Source: Chthoniobacter flavus | Lineage (GTDB): Bacteria; Verrucomicrobiota; Verrucomicrobiia; Chthoniobacterales; Chthoniobacteraceae | Direction: 5' to 3' | DNA length: 63,858 nt | Assembly (NCBI GenBank): GCA_945861435.1 | Contig: CAMAUX010000030.1 | Location: forward strand, 1 to 63,858 | Part shown: positions 51,837 to 62,180 of the stretch, piece by piece | Layout of the letters: each line of letters starts with the position of its first letter | Position numbering within the stretch: position 1 is the first letter of the stretch | The notes under the pieces: model-generated | Told to the model about the DNA's origin: nothing | Database searches by the model: none | The model's input: only the letters and a program-made list of their open reading frames with translations | Translations under genes and position numbers: made by a program

Positions 51837-52487
51837 TTACTTGGAGACGACGTCGTCGGCGGTCCACATACGGCGGTCGGGGCCCGCGGAACGCACTTCC
51901 ATGGAGGTCTTGGAGAGTTGATGGAAGAAGTAGGGAGTGCCCCAGCGGTCGACGAGTTCGCCCTGTTCGTTGAGTTCCTGGCCTTCGGGCGGTCCGAGTC
52001 GTGCGCCAGCGGGGTTGTCGCCGGTGACGGCGCGCATGATCTCCGCGTTGGAGCCCACGGGGTTCTCGCCCATCCGTGTGCGGAAATCGCGGAGCATGGA
52101 GTGGATGCGTTCCAGTTCGACACGGCCTTCCAGTTGCGGTGTGGGCCGGGCGTTCTGTGGTGGAGCGGCCACGGGAGCCTGCGGCTGCTGGAGGAGCGGG
52201 GTCGTAGTGCGGACCATGGGCATGCCGGGTGTGACGGCACTGGTGATGGAAGCCGGAGGGGGCGGTGGAGTCGGACGCGCATCCGGGGGCGCAGGATCCT
52301 TTGCCGGAGGTGGATTGGGCGCGGAGGGCGTGGTGATCGCCGGGGTCGTGGATGGTGCCGGGAGGGGCTGGGATTCCGGAGTGGAGGCGGCGGGCGGCGG
52401 TGGTGTCGGGCGTTTGGTCTCGATCCAGAGTGCGAGAAAACCGGCGGCGAGGAGGGCTGCGAAAATGGAGGCCTTGCGCAGGTTCAT
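51837..52487 (-). CDS. Pseudopilin-like membrane-anchored protein
   Basis: A 216-residue product with an N-terminal helix (ASIFAALLAAGFLALWIETK), a long Pro/Ala/Thr-rich linker and a C-terminal domain ending WGTPYFFHQLSKTSMEVRSA followed by GPDRRMWTADDVVSK. The last block is the GspG-like pattern WGxPYxF......RSAGPDxxxxTxDD of type II secretion major pseudopilins, without the N-terminal prepilin cleavage site. Such proteins commonly follow DUF1501 and DUF1800 genes in planctomycetes and verrucomicrobia. It is the third gene of that operon here, 35 bp after DUF1501. Confidence 0.75.
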   Translation of the reverse strand: MNLRKASIFAALLAAGFLALWIETKRPTPPPPAASTPESQPLPAPSTTPAITTPSAPNPPPAKDPAPPDARPTPPPPPASITSAVTPGMPMVRTTTPLLQQPQAPVAAPPQNARPTPQLEGRVELERIHSMLRDFRTRMGENPVGSNAEIMRAVTGDNPAGARLGPPEGQELNEQGELVDRWGTPYFFHQLSKTSMEVRSAGPDRRMWTADDVVSK

Positions 52488-52522
52488 GGGGGCAGGGCGT
52501 TGGCGTGGACTGGCTTTGAGCG

Positions 52523-54016
52523 CTAGAGCATGAAGCCGAGGTCCGAGGAGGTGAATCGGCTGAGGTTGGGGAAGACGGCGGCGATGTTGCCGGAATCGAC
52601 GCCGAACCATTTGGCGATGGTGGCGGAGTACTGGTCGACGGCGAGGGTGGGGATCCAGCGTCCGAGTCCCGTGTCGTCGGGGCCGTTGATGGCGAAGGTG
52701 GGGAGTTTGCCGTAGGTGCGTCCGCCTTTGACGGCGCCGCCCATGATGAGGTGATGGGCGCCCCAGCCGTGGTCGCTGCCTTGGCTGTTGGTGGGGAGGG
52801 TGCGAGAGAAGTCGCTGGCGGTGAAGGTGGTGACCTTGTTGCCGATGCCGAGTTGTTCCATGGCGCGTTGGAAGGCGAACATGCAGGCGCTCACTTCATC
52901 GAGGAGTTTGTAATGGGCGCCGCTGGCATTGGTGGGCTGGTCGGTTCCGTTGACGGAGACTTGGGAGGTGTGGGTGTCGTATCCGCCTGCGCCGCAGAAG
53001 AAGGTCTGGCGGGACATGTTGAACTTGCCGGTGGCGGGTGTGGCGGGATTTCCGCGAGCCTCGATGAGGCGTGCGACCATCTTGAGTTGGTTGCCGAGGG
53101 TGGTGTTCGGGAAGGGGACGCTCCAGAAGCTGTCGAGCACGGTGCCTGCGACTGCTGTGTTGAGGAGGTCGCCGACGGCGATGGCGTTCTTGACGACGCC
53201 GGCGTAGGCGTTGCGTTGGAGGTTGGGGTCGGAGAGTGCGAGGATGTTTTTCATCGCCGCGAGGCGCGCGCCGGTGGCGCCCATCTGGTCACCCGTGGCG
53301 ACGACGGCGCCGGAGGTGGAGACTTGGTACTGGGAGACGATGTTGCCGATTTGGAAAGTGTTCGCGCCATTGAGGGACACGGACATGGAGATGTTGCCGT
53401 TGCGGTTGGTGGAGGCGTCGAGGAGGTCGGCGACGCGTCCGGCCCAGCCGGTGGCCGGCGGTGCATCGGGGATGGAGGTCTGCCACTGGGTGACTTGGTC
53501 GCTGTGGGAGAAGAGCTGGGGTGGTTGGTAAAACTTGGAGGTGGAGCTGGTGTATTGAGCGCGGGTGGTGGGGCGCACGAGGGTGCCGACGTTGAAGAGG
53601 ACGGCGAGTTTGTCTTCGCCAAAGAGGGTCTGGAGTTCTGGGCAGGCGGGATGGAAGCCGTAGGTGTGGCCGTCGCTATCGGAATAGGCGGCGCCGGAGG
53701 TGCCGGTCTGGCAGAGGGGGAGAAGGGAGGATTGGGGCAGGGCGAGGTTCGCGCGGATCTGGGTGTATTGGTCGAAGGTGGTGGTGTCGGTGGGGACGAC
53801 CCAGTTGTTGGAGTCATTGCCGCCGGAGAGGAAGATGCAGACGAGGGCCTTGTAATCGGTGCTGCCGGAGGGGATGCCGGACTGCGCCATGGCGGAGTTG
53901 ATGAGGTGGAGGTCGCGGACGGTGTTGGTGAGCGCGAGGGTGCCGACGGCTGCGCAGGAGGCCTGGCGCAGGAAGTCGCGGCGTGTGCGGAGGACGGAGT
54001 TTTTGTCGGTGCGCAT
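52523..54016 (-). CDS. DUF1501 family Tat-exported protein
   Basis: A 497-residue protein. The twin-arginine signal is RTRRDFLRQASCAAVGTLAL. The sulfatase/alkaline-phosphatase-like DUF1501 fold shows in LVCIFLSGGNDSNNWVVPTD, FHPACPELQTLFGEDKLAVL, and the C-terminal GSDHGWGAHHLIMGGAVKGG block, which carries likely metal-binding His and Asp residues. The function is unknown. The constant pairing with DUF1800, starting 5 bp after that gene ends, suggests a shared secreted complex or pathway. Confidence 0.93.
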   Translation of the reverse strand: MRTDKNSVLRTRRDFLRQASCAAVGTLALTNTVRDLHLINSAMAQSGIPSGSTDYKALVCIFLSGGNDSNNWVVPTDTTTFDQYTQIRANLALPQSSLLPLCQTGTSGAAYSDSDGHTYGFHPACPELQTLFGEDKLAVLFNVGTLVRPTTRAQYTSSTSKFYQPPQLFSHSDQVTQWQTSIPDAPPATGWAGRVADLLDASTNRNGNISMSVSLNGANTFQIGNIVSQYQVSTSGAVVATGDQMGATGARLAAMKNILALSDPNLQRNAYAGVVKNAIAVGDLLNTAVAGTVLDSFWSVPFPNTTLGNQLKMVARLIEARGNPATPATGKFNMSRQTFFCGAGGYDTHTSQVSVNGTDQPTNASGAHYKLLDEVSACMFAFQRAMEQLGIGNKVTTFTASDFSRTLPTNSQGSDHGWGAHHLIMGGAVKGGRTYGKLPTFAINGPDDTGLGRWIPTLAVDQYSATIAKWFGVDSGNIAAVFPNLSRFTSSDLGFML

Positions 54017-54021
54017 ACGGC

Positions 54022-57000
54022 TTAACGCTGGATGGTGAAGTCCGGGCTGGTGAGGATGAGGTGGACGATGGCCCGCAGGCGGTCGCGCTTGTGGGTGTCG
54101 GTGGGTGTGGTGGTGCCTTGATTATACTGGACGGCGGAGACGTGGGCGTTGGCCATGCCGGTGGTGGTGGGGACCACGGTGCAGGCGAGCGGGATGGTGA
54201 AGGTGTTGGTGCCCGTCTTGGTGATGGAGCGTGGGGTGGTGGTGCTGTTGAGTGCACCGGCGACGCCGCCGAAGGTTCCGTCGGTGATGCCGCTGATGAG
54301 CACCGAGTCGCCGGTGTTGAGATTATGGGCGCTCGTTGTTGTGACCGTGCATGCGGAGGAACTCAGACCGATGGAGGTGATGGGCGTGGAGACGAAGTTT
54401 TTGATGACGGTCTTTGCGGAGGCTGAGAGCTGGCCGGAACCGAGGAGGGTGGCCATCTGGTCGAGCAGGGTGCTGAGGTTCTGGTTGTGCGTCCACGGGA
54501 CGGTGGCATTGGGCGGGGCGCCGAGTCCGAGATCGGCGGCGGTGGCGGCCATCCAGGGGGTGAAGTCGAGGATGAGGGCGTTGGTGCCGCCCTTGAAGGA
54601 GCTGATTCCGTTGGTGTTGGAGGGGTTGAAGATGCCGTTGTAGACGAAGTTGGATTGGTTGATGACGCTGGTTTCGGAGGTGAGCTGGAACTCCGGGGTG
54701 GTGATGCCTTGGGATGCGAGGGCGCCCGAGAACTTGTAGTCTGGGAGGAAGAAGTTGAAGACGGTGGTGGAGTTGAGCGGGGTCTGCTGGAGGTCGGTGT
54801 CGGTGGAGTCCATTGTGAAGGTGGACTGGCGCGTGGAGACGGTGCCGCTGCGGGTGAGCGGCTGGGTTTTGAGAGGAAAAATGACGACTTGGTTGTCGCT
54901 GTTCATGGCGGCGTTGGCGGCGTCGCGGGCCGCGACGGTGAAGGTGTTGGAATCCGGCACGCTGAGGACGGTGTAAACGAGGTCGTTCTCGGTGGACGTC
55001 TCGTTGAAGGAGGTGGTGTCGCGCGAACCGGTGAAGTTGAGGAACACGGTGTCGCCGACGGAGAGGCCGTGATCGGCCTGCTGGCCGTAGGTGTAGGAAT
55101 TGCTGATGGAGGTGTCGATGGTGATGACGCCGTTGCGGCCGGTGCAGGAGTAGCTGCCCGGGAAGCGAGCAATCATCACGTTTCCGGAGCGGGTGGCGCT
55201 GTCGGGTGCGGTGAGGGTGAAGGTGGTGCCGGAGTAGTTGCCGTTGAGGCTTGGCAGGGTGGCGGAGTTGGAGACGGTGCTTGGGACGTCGTAGGAGTTG
55301 GAGGTGAGGACCTTTTGGACGGTCTTGTCGAAGCCGGCGAGACCGTCGAGGCTGCCGCTGGTGAAGTCGAAGTAGGCGCGGCCATGGTTGGCGTCTGGGA
55401 GGACTTGGGCTGGCGAGGCGTTGGCGTTGTCGCCTGGGAGGTAGTGGCCGGACATGGTGACGGTGACCGCGGTGCCGGTCTGGCTGTAGGAGCCGTTGTA
55501 CCAACCGGGTGCGGCGACTGTGTAGGAGTAGGGCGCGCTGGTGTTGGCGCTGACCACGGTGTAGGTGCCGGCGGTGGGGGCGGGCTTGGCGGGGTCGCCC
55601 GTGGTGTCGGTGAATTCGAGGAAGACGCTGTTGCCCGCGGCCAGTTTGGGGTTGGTGGTGCCGGTGCTGATGGTGATGAGGTTGGTGCCCGACTGGGAGT
55701 AGGTTCCGGAGACATCGGTGGGGCGCAAGGCGCGTGCGGCATGGGCGATCCGGAGGACGGGCTCGCGTTGTTTGCCGTAGGCCGGGATGGCGAGGAGATC
55801 GGAGCTGCGCGCTTCGTAATCGAGGAGGATGGCCTTGAGGACGGCTTTCATGTCGCCGCGGACGCCGGAGCCGTTGTCGTTGAACTTTTGGACGACGCGG
55901 TAGAGGTAGTCGCGCGAGGGGTTGCTGGTGACCATGCGCTGGATGAGCTGGCGGCAGATGAAGGGGCCGGTATTGGGGTGGTTGAAGAGCATGTCATGCA
56001 CCGCGTTGAGCTCCTGGACTGGGAGGGCTTGGTAGGCGGCGCTGGTGTAGTTGGCGCTGATGTGGGTGGCGAAAGGGTCGAGGCCCTGACCGTTCACGGT
56101 GGAAAGGCCGGGGAGCACCTCGTTGTTGAGCACGCGCTTGGGGCCTGTGTAATGGCGGGCGGGCACTACGCGCATGGGGCGGGTCCAGTCTGCGGGAGCG
56201 CTGAAGGAGCTGAGGGCGGGGCCGTCGTAGCCGTAGTACCAGCCGGTGAACACCTGGGCGAGGCCGACGACCTCACGCTGGCTGTAGGTGTCGATGGGCG
56301 AGTCCTTGGAGGTGAGCATCAGCGTGCCGTCGGGCCACATGCGGTAGAGGCCGATGGAGAAGAGCTGTTTGATTTCGCGGGCGTAGTTTTCGTTGGCGCT
56401 GCGGCCGAGGGAGGGGTCGGGCTTGTCGTTGCCCAGCATGTCTAGGTAACGGCCCATGGCGGGAGTGAGCGTGGTGCCGATGAGGATGTCGCGGAAGTTG
56501 CCGAAGGCGTTTGCGGCGAGGGTGTCGTGAAAATGGGCGAGGGCGAGAGCGTTGTCTGCGAGGGGGCCCTGGCCTGAGACCACATGGATTTGGCTCAGGG
56601 CGAAGGCCACGCGCTGGCGGAGTTGATCCTGGCCGGAGACGGCGGTCTTCCACCAGGTGTTGAACTCCAAGTTCACGTCAAAGGAGCCGAAGACATCTGC
56701 GAGTTCGCGGGCGCGCACTTCGCTCAGATGGGATGCGGCAGGCTTGGTGAACTGGTCTTCGATCCATGTGTTGTAGCGACTCGTCGGGATGCCGGAGGCG
56801 GGAACTGAGCCGGATGCGGACAGGGCCTTGAGCGAGGCGATGTCGGGGATGTTGGCGCCGAAGCTGGCTTGAGCGAGGAAGCGTGAGGCGCCGTTGTTTG
56901 TTGCGCTGTCATCGGTCCACGCTAGCGGGGCGGGTGGAGGGGAGAAGGTGCGGGTGCCCTGAGCGAGGGTGTAATTGCCGCGGATTTCGCCGGCTGGATA

Positions 57001-60000
57001 GGCGGCGGTGTGGAGGTTGATGTAGGCCTTGCCCTCGCGAAGGATTTCAAGGATGTCGGCCTTGGTGAGGGTGCCCACGGCCGTGATGGTCCATTTGTAG
57101 GAACCGTAGTTGGGGTCGGCGGGGTTGGTGATGAGGCCGTCGCCGGAGTTCGCCGGGGTGTCGATGTCGTAGACGATGGTGGCGGGTTTGGTGAGATAGG
57201 GATCGGTGTGGATGTGCTGGGAGGTGATGGGGCCGGAGAGTCCGCTGTAGTTGTACTTCATGTACGCGGTGGACTCATCGTCGCTGAGGCGCAGGGTGGA
57301 ACCGCCGACGCCGTTGGTGGCGGCTCCGGATTGGGAAAGCATGGTGGAGACAAAAAGCGTGCCTGGTGTGGAGCCGGCTGCAGGCGCGACGTAAGGGGAG
57401 AGGGCGTATCCGGGCACCACCTCGCTTGGGGCGGTTGTGGAGTCTCCGGGCTTGGCCCAACCGACGGCCAAGTTGTCCACTCCGTCCCCGGCGACTCCTG
57501 CCTTGTGGAGGATCTCGAAGTAATATTTCTGGCCGGCATCGAGGGCGAGCCACGGGGATTTGCGGCTGGCCTCAGTGTTCCATGCACGGGGGGAAGCGGT
57601 GCCTGTCGTGACCCATGCGCGCTTGAATGCGTTCACGGGTTCGCTGTCGTTGGAGATCCAGAGTTCGGCGGCGTTGTTACCCGAGATCCAGAAGTAGTAA
57701 TTGCCCGTGGTGGGAGCGGTGAGGTAGCCGCGGATGCGTGTCCCGTAGTTGTCACCGGAATCTGTGGGGCCTTCGAGGCTGGTGATGTTTGAGGAGCTGG
57801 CGGCGGTGGAGCCTGTGGGAATGGTGGACAAGGTGGTGCCTGCGATCCCGCTCCAGAGTTCGCGCACGACGCTGCCGGTGTTTTCATCCACGTGCAGGTT
57901 GAGGACGGAGGTGCTGGTGCCGGCCGCGTTGCGCAGGGTGATGAGGATCTGGTAGTCGCCCGCTGCGCCTGCCGGTGGAGTGCCGCTGAGCATACCGGTG
58001 GTGCTGTTGAATGTGAGCCACGCGGGGTTGCCGCTCACGGAGGCGGTGGCGCCGTTGGAGAGGGCGATGGAGTGGGCGAAGGGGCCGTTGACGAGGGCGC
58101 TTGCGTCGGTGGGGCTGACATGGGCGGGGCGTGCGACGAGGTCGCTTGAGAGGTTGGAGGGGTAGAGGCGTTCGGCGGGGATGACCTGTTTGGGCTGGCT
58201 CGCGCTCAACCACGAGAGGACGCACTTGGCGTTGTTGGTGTTCTCGAAGAAGTCGAGTTGGATGTCGTAGCGCACGCCTCCAAGGAGGGGGATGCGCACG
58301 TAGCGCTCGTTGCCGTTGGAGTTCCAGTCCTTCATCGGCTTGCCAGCAATGTCCACACTGACATTGCCGGTGCTGTTGTTCGCGTAAGCTCCCGCGCCGA
58401 TGTTGACCGTGAAGGCATTGGTGATCCCGGCGGGCACGGTGGCGGTGGAGGGGGTGACGATCGTGATGTTGCCGGTGCCGGTGGCATAGGTGCCGGTGCC
58501 GTAATTGACGGTGAAGGTGGTCGCGGTGGCTGCGGTGACTGTGTAGAAGCTGCTGGCGAGCGCGTTGAGGTTGCCGCTGGTGGGGTCGAGGGCGAGTTTT
58601 TGCCCGGGTTGGATGGTGTTGGCGGGGACGCCCGTGAGCGCGGAGTAATCGATGACGGTGTCGCCCGTGGTGGCGTTGTAGCTGTAGGTGCCGGTGCCGG
58701 TGGCTTGGAGCGCGGTGATGGGCTGGTTGCGGTTGTCGCTGACGGTGATGTTGCCCGCGGCGCTCAGCAACCCTGTGCCGGCCGTGGGTGCGGCCGTGCA
58801 GTTGGAGGCGATCGAGAAGGTGCGCGAGTCGATGACGGTGACGGTTTGGACGGCGTTGATCGGGCTGGAGAAGGTGCCGCCAGTGACCCCGGTGATGCGC
58901 ACTTTGGCACCTGTGCTCAGGCCGTGGGCCTGGACGGTGCTGATCTGGCAGGGGCTCGTGGCGGAGATGCTCGAGATGGTTGTGGCGGGGGAGAAACTCA
59001 GCGCGCCCACATTGACGGTGAACGTGTTTGCCGAGACGGATTGGATCACATAGGGCAGCGCGCTCAGGGAGCTGAGGCCGCCCGAGGTGGGATCGAGTTC
59101 GACGGTTTCATTCACTGCATAGCTTCCGGCAGTGCGAGTGCCGCCGGCCTGACAGACGACGAGGTTGGTGTAGTCGACAGTGAGGATGCCCGAGGCCGCG
59201 TCGTAATCGTACGTGGGCGAATTGGTGGGGGAGTGGCTGAGGTTGCTGCTGCTGGGATCAATGCGGACGATTTCGCCCGGGGCGAAACTTCCCGCGGGTG
59301 CCGCGAGGGCGGAGTAGTTGACGACGAGGTCGCCGGTGGTGCTGTCGTAGGTGTAGGCGGAGCCGCCGGTGAGAGCGGAGGGCAGCATGCGCAGGGCTTG
59401 CGGTTGGCCGTTGATCCAGAGGGCGACGCCATCGTCGGCTTGGACGACGAAGGTGTACTCCTCGGAGAACTGTGGCTGGACCTGTCCCGTCCAGCGTGCG
59501 GAGAAGGTTTCGGGTTGGATGAAAGCGGCGTCCGGAGTTCCTGCGCCCCAGATGCCGTTGTTGGTGGTGGTGACGGCGGAATCGACTCCGACGCGGCCCG
59601 GGGAGCCGGCGAGTGTGGTGTTTGGGTAGAGGAGGTTGTAGAGGCCGGTGGTGGTGCTTGTGGAGTTGTTGAGGACAAAGCCGCTGCCGGTTGTCGTGCC
59701 TGTGGAGGGGAGGACGGCGGTGAGGGTGGTCGCGGTCTGTGCGGTGACTGCGGTGCCTGTGGTGACTGTGATGAAGCCCGTGCCGATTGCGGTGATCACT
59801 TCGCCCGCTGGCAGGCCGGTTCCGGTGATGGACATGCCGACGGCGAGTCCCGCCGTGGAGGGCACGTTGATGAAGGGACTGCCCGCAGCCGTGGTGGCGC
59901 CGGAAACGGTGATCGGAAATCCGGTGACGGCCACGGTGTAAGTGGTGGTGCCATTCACGGCGGTGATGGCGTAGGTTTTGTTGTGGGTGGATGCCGCACC

Positions 60001-61863
60001 GGGCGTGAAGAGGATGCCCGAGGAGAATGCGAGGGAGACGGAATCGCCGACATTGAAGGTGTGTCCGCCGCTTGGGGTGATGACGGCGTTGCCGGCGGTG
60101 AAGCTGTAGCTGAGCGTTTGGGTGTGGGTGAACTGGTTGGCTTGGGGGATGTTCGCGAACGAGCCGCCATTCACATTCCACTGGAGGCGGCAGCGTGCAT
60201 CGCCGGTGGTCTCCACGTGCTCGACACGCATTTTGTAGCGTTGGGCGGGTGTGGAGGGGACGACGAGGGGGATGGATGCGCTTTGTTTGAAGGTGCCGAC
60301 GGGATCGGCGCCCGGGTTGGTCCAGTTGTGCTCGAGGATCTGGGTGAGGCCATTGCCGGTGTCCAGGAGGACGCGGGCCTTGGTGTCGGCGTCGAGTTGG
60401 AAGATGTAATTACCGGCGGTGCTTGGCTGTAGATAAGTCTCCCACGCTGCGGAGTAATTGTCGGCGGGATTGTTGGGAGCGATGGTTACGGCGTTGGGAG
60501 TTCCGTACTGCCAGTCGAAGTTGACCGTGGGATCGACGCGCTCGAGTGCGGCGGGATGAGGGAAGGACTGGATGCTGAAGCTGCAGGTGCCCGCGTAGCT
60601 TGTGGGCAGGCCGGAGCCGGAGATGGCGACGGTGAAACTCACGCCGGGAGTCACGTCCGTGACGGTGTAATTGAGGTGGTTGAAGGTGGTGGAGTTGAGG
60701 CTGCCCGAGGTGAAGGTGAGCTTCACTTGGTGCCCGACCTGAAGTGCCGGGGTGCCGGTGTACGCGAAGGGGATGACGAGTGAGCTGCCCGTGTACGGAG
60801 TCGATCCGACGCGCGTGAGTGTGAAGGTGCCTGATTGGCCGAAGTTGGCCGCATCCGCCTGGGTCGCATTGGAGGTGTCGTAGTAGCGGCCTAGGAGTCC
60901 CGTGCCGGAGGGCACCGTGGAGCTGTTGATGATGACTGTGGCGTTTGCGGCGCCACTGAGCGTGAGGGGGAATCCGCCCGATGCGGAGCGGGTTGGGGTG
61001 AGCGTCACTGACCTGCCGCCCTTGGGTGCGAGTTGCGGGACGATGGGATTCACGAAGAGATCCATCGTGAGAGCGCCTTGTGCGTCGAAAGAAACGGAGG
61101 CCGGGAGTGCGGAGTAGTCGGAGCCGGGGACGGCGGTGCTGCCGGTGGTCTTCAGGTCGACGGTAAGTGGGAAGAGGTTCTGGGAGCGGGTGAGGGTGAA
61201 TTTGCCAGCGACTGGGCCGTCCTCGGAGGCCAGAGGTGCGGGCGCGCTGATGGTGAGCACGCTGGGGAGCGCGAGTTGGAGGTCGAGATAGTCGACGTCG
61301 TTGGTCCCTGCAATGGTCTGCGCGGTGATAGGGTTGAGCGAAACTGTGCGCTCCGCCCAGTCGCTCACGCCGTCGCCGTCGCTGTCCTTGTCATCGATGC
61401 GGATGCGGTAGAAGGCGCTGCCTGAGGAGGGGATGATGATGGACTTGGTTGCGCCGTCGCCGGTTACTTCGGTGGATTCGAGGGCCCAGATGTTCGGGGT
61501 CCTCAGTGTGGTGGTGGACTCGGCCCGGTAGCGTTTGCCGGCCTCGGTTGGGAAGGAGAGGGTGACGTTTCCTGCGTTCCGGCTCATGGAGGAGACCTTG
61601 ATGGTCTTCGCGGAGCTGAAGGGGTCGGTGCCGGCGAGCATCTCGACGCCGTTATTGATGCCATCGCCATCGCTATCTTGGCTGAGCCAGTTGGGGTCGG
61701 CCATCTGTGCGTCGGTGACTCCGTACCTGAGTTTCCAAACTTTGGCGTTTCTGGTGTCTAATGTTTCAGCACCCTGCGAGTGGGTGGCAGCTGCGATAAA
61801 CAGGATGGCCCGGATCAGTGTGCCGATCCTGAGACGGAGGGATGGGGGAGCGGATGTGCTCAT
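54022..61863 (-). CDS. Giant DUF1800 protein with TSP3, PA14 and CHRD domains
   Basis: A 2613-residue exported protein. The ATG at 61863 opens a signal peptide (TLIRAILFIAAATHSQG). It has two thrombospondin-3-like calcium loops (DSDGDGINNG at 63-72 and DSDGDGVSDW near 160), a Calx-beta-like region, and a PA14 domain from about residue 320 (GLLGRYYDTSNATQADAANF). A second PA14 (about 735-1235) is split by a 340-residue insert. An Ig-like block, a third PA14-like domain, a CHRD domain (about 1500-1637, TSQHIHTDPYL, INLHTAAYPAGEIRGNY) and DUF1800 from about 1655 follow (RFLAQASFGANIPDIASLKA). Repeated beta modules are inserted within PA14 and DUF1800. The function is unknown; it is co-transcribed with DUF1501. 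Confidence 0.88.
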   Translation of the reverse strand: MSTSAPPSLRLRIGTLIRAILFIAAATHSQGAETLDTRNAKVWKLRYGVTDAQMADPNWLSQDSDGDGINNGVEMLAGTDPFSSAKTIKVSSMSRNAGNVTLSFPTEAGKRYRAESTTTLRTPNIWALESTEVTGDGATKSIIIPSSGSAFYRIRIDDKDSDGDGVSDWAERTVSLNPITAQTIAGTNDVDYLDLQLALPSVLTISAPAPLASEDGPVAGKFTLTRSQNLFPLTVDLKTTGSTAVPGSDYSALPASVSFDAQGALTMDLFVNPIVPQLAPKGGRSVTLTPTRSASGGFPLTLSGAANATVIINSSTVPSGTGLLGRYYDTSNATQADAANFGQSGTFTLTRVGSTPYTGSSLVIPFAYTGTPALQVGHQVKLTFTSGSLNSTTFNHLNYTVTDVTPGVSFTVAISGSGLPTSYAGTCSFSIQSFPHPAALERVDPTVNFDWQYGTPNAVTIAPNNPADNYSAAWETYLQPSTAGNYIFQLDADTKARVLLDTGNGLTQILEHNWTNPGADPVGTFKQSASIPLVVPSTPAQRYKMRVEHVETTGDARCRLQWNVNGGSFANIPQANQFTHTQTLSYSFTAGNAVITPSGGHTFNVGDSVSLAFSSGILFTPGAASTHNKTYAITAVNGTTTYTVAVTGFPITVSGATTAAGSPFINVPSTAGLAVGMSITGTGLPAGEVITAIGTGFITVTTGTAVTAQTATTLTAVLPSTGTTTGSGFVLNNSTSTTTGLYNLLYPNTTLAGSPGRVGVDSAVTTTNNGIWGAGTPDAAFIQPETFSARWTGQVQPQFSEEYTFVVQADDGVALWINGQPQALRMLPSALTGGSAYTYDSTTGDLVVNYSALAAPAGSFAPGEIVRIDPSSSNLSHSPTNSPTYDYDAASGILTVDYTNLVVCQAGGTRTAGSYAVNETVELDPTSGGLSSLSALPYVIQSVSANTFTVNVGALSFSPATTISSISATSPCQISTVQAHGLSTGAKVRITGVTGGTFSSPINAVQTVTVIDSRTFSIASNCTAAPTAGTGLLSAAGNITVSDNRNQPITALQATGTGTYSYNATTGDTVIDYSALTGVPANTIQPGQKLALDPTSGNLNALASSFYTVTAATATTFTVNYGTGTYATGTGNITIVTPSTATVPAGITNAFTVNIGAGAYANNSTGNVSVDIAGKPMKDWNSNGNERYVRIPLLGGVRYDIQLDFFENTNNAKCVLSWLSASQPKQVIPAERLYPSNLSSDLVARPAHVSPTDASALVNGPFAHSIALSNGATASVSGNPAWLTFNSTTGMLSGTPPAGAAGDYQILITLRNAAGTSTSVLNLHVDENTGSVVRELWSGIAGTTLSTIPTGSTAASSSNITSLEGPTDSGDNYGTRIRGYLTAPTTGNYYFWISGNNAAELWISNDSEPVNAFKRAWVTTGTASPRAWNTEASRKSPWLALDAGQKYYFEILHKAGVAGDGVDNLAVGWAKPGDSTTAPSEVVPGYALSPYVAPAAGSTPGTLFVSTMLSQSGAATNGVGGSTLRLSDDESTAYMKYNYSGLSGPITSQHIHTDPYLTKPATIVYDIDTPANSGDGLITNPADPNYGSYKWTITAVGTLTKADILEILREGKAYINLHTAAYPAGEIRGNYTLAQGTRTFSPPPAPLAWTDDSATNNGASRFLAQASFGANIPDIASLKALSASGSVPASGIPTSRYNTWIEDQFTKPAASHLSEVRARELADVFGSFDVNLEFNTWWKTAVSGQDQLRQRVAFALSQIHVVSGQGPLADNALALAHFHDTLAANAFGNFRDILIGTTLTPAMGRYLDMLGNDKPDPSLGRSANENYAREIKQLFSIGLYRMWPDGTLMLTSKDSPIDTYSQREVVGLAQVFTGWYYGYDGPALSSFSAPADWTRPMRVVPARHYTGPKRVLNNEVLPGLSTVNGQGLDPFATHISANYTSAAYQALPVQELNAVHDMLFNHPNTGPFICRQLIQRMVTSNPSRDYLYRVVQKFNDNGSGVRGDMKAVLKAILLDYEARSSDLLAIPAYGKQREPVLRIAHAARALRPTDVSGTYSQSGTNLITISTGTTNPKLAAGNSVFLEFTDTTGDPAKPAPTAGTYTVVSANTSAPYSYTVAAPGWYNGSYSQTGTAVTVTMSGHYLPGDNANASPAQVLPDANHGRAYFDFTSGSLDGLAGFDKTVQKVLTSNSYDVPSTVSNSATLPSLNGNYSGTTFTLTAPDSATRSGNVMIARFPGSYSCTGRNGVITIDTSISNSYTYGQQADHGLSVGDTVFLNFTGSRDTTSFNETSTENDLVYTVLSVPDSNTFTVAARDAANAAMNSDNQVVIFPLKTQPLTRSGTVSTRQSTFTMDSTDTDLQQTPLNSTTVFNFFLPDYKFSGALASQGITTPEFQLTSETSVINQSNFVYNGIFNPSNTNGISSFKGGTNALILDFTPWMAATAADLGLGAPPNATVPWTHNQNLSTLLDQMATLLGSGQLSASAKTVIKNFVSTPITSIGLSSSACTVTTTSAHNLNTGDSVLISGITDGTFGGVAGALNSTTTPRSITKTGTNTFTIPLACTVVPTTTGMANAHVSAVQYNQGTTTPTDTHKRDRLRAIVHLILTSPDFTIQR

Positions 61864-62180
61864 CAGCAAAGGGGGCGAGAAAGGCGGCCGAGGGGAATGC
61901 CGTCCGGCTAATGTTTAGTTAGTGATACACGCTGAAATTGTCGAGTCAGGCGGGGGGCTTTGGTTACGCAATAAAATTGCGCATCAGTGCGGCAGGGCTC
62001 AATCACCCCAAAGTGAGTCGCAAAGTGCATTGATTTCAGTCGACCGCGCTGGCGGGGGCGTGGGCAGACCGGGATTGAGGGGGCAGGATCTGGCCGCTGC
62101 TATGGGCGATTGCATTTCCGTGGCGTTGGTTATCGAGGCGCCTCTGTTTGCCTTTTTGTGGGCTAGATCTTAAGTGGGGC
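61864..62180. other. Divergent intergenic region, DUF1800 operon and spmAB
   Basis: No gene is seen. The sequence near 61908-61935 (CTAATGTTTAGTTAGTGATA) is unusually AT-rich for this genome and lies about 50 bp upstream of the DUF1800 start, so it is the best candidate for that promoter. GTTACGCAATAAAATTGCGC at 61962-61981 contains the imperfect inverted repeat TTGCGCA/TGCGTAA-like arms (GCGCAATTTTATTGCGTAAC on the other strand) and could be an operator. Confidence 0.4.

Noticed and set aside
58258-60432. A 724-residue plus-strand open frame inside the DUF1800 gene
   Set aside because: It is Gly/Asp/Val-rich without domains and lies opposite PA14-encoding sequence that has clear motifs.
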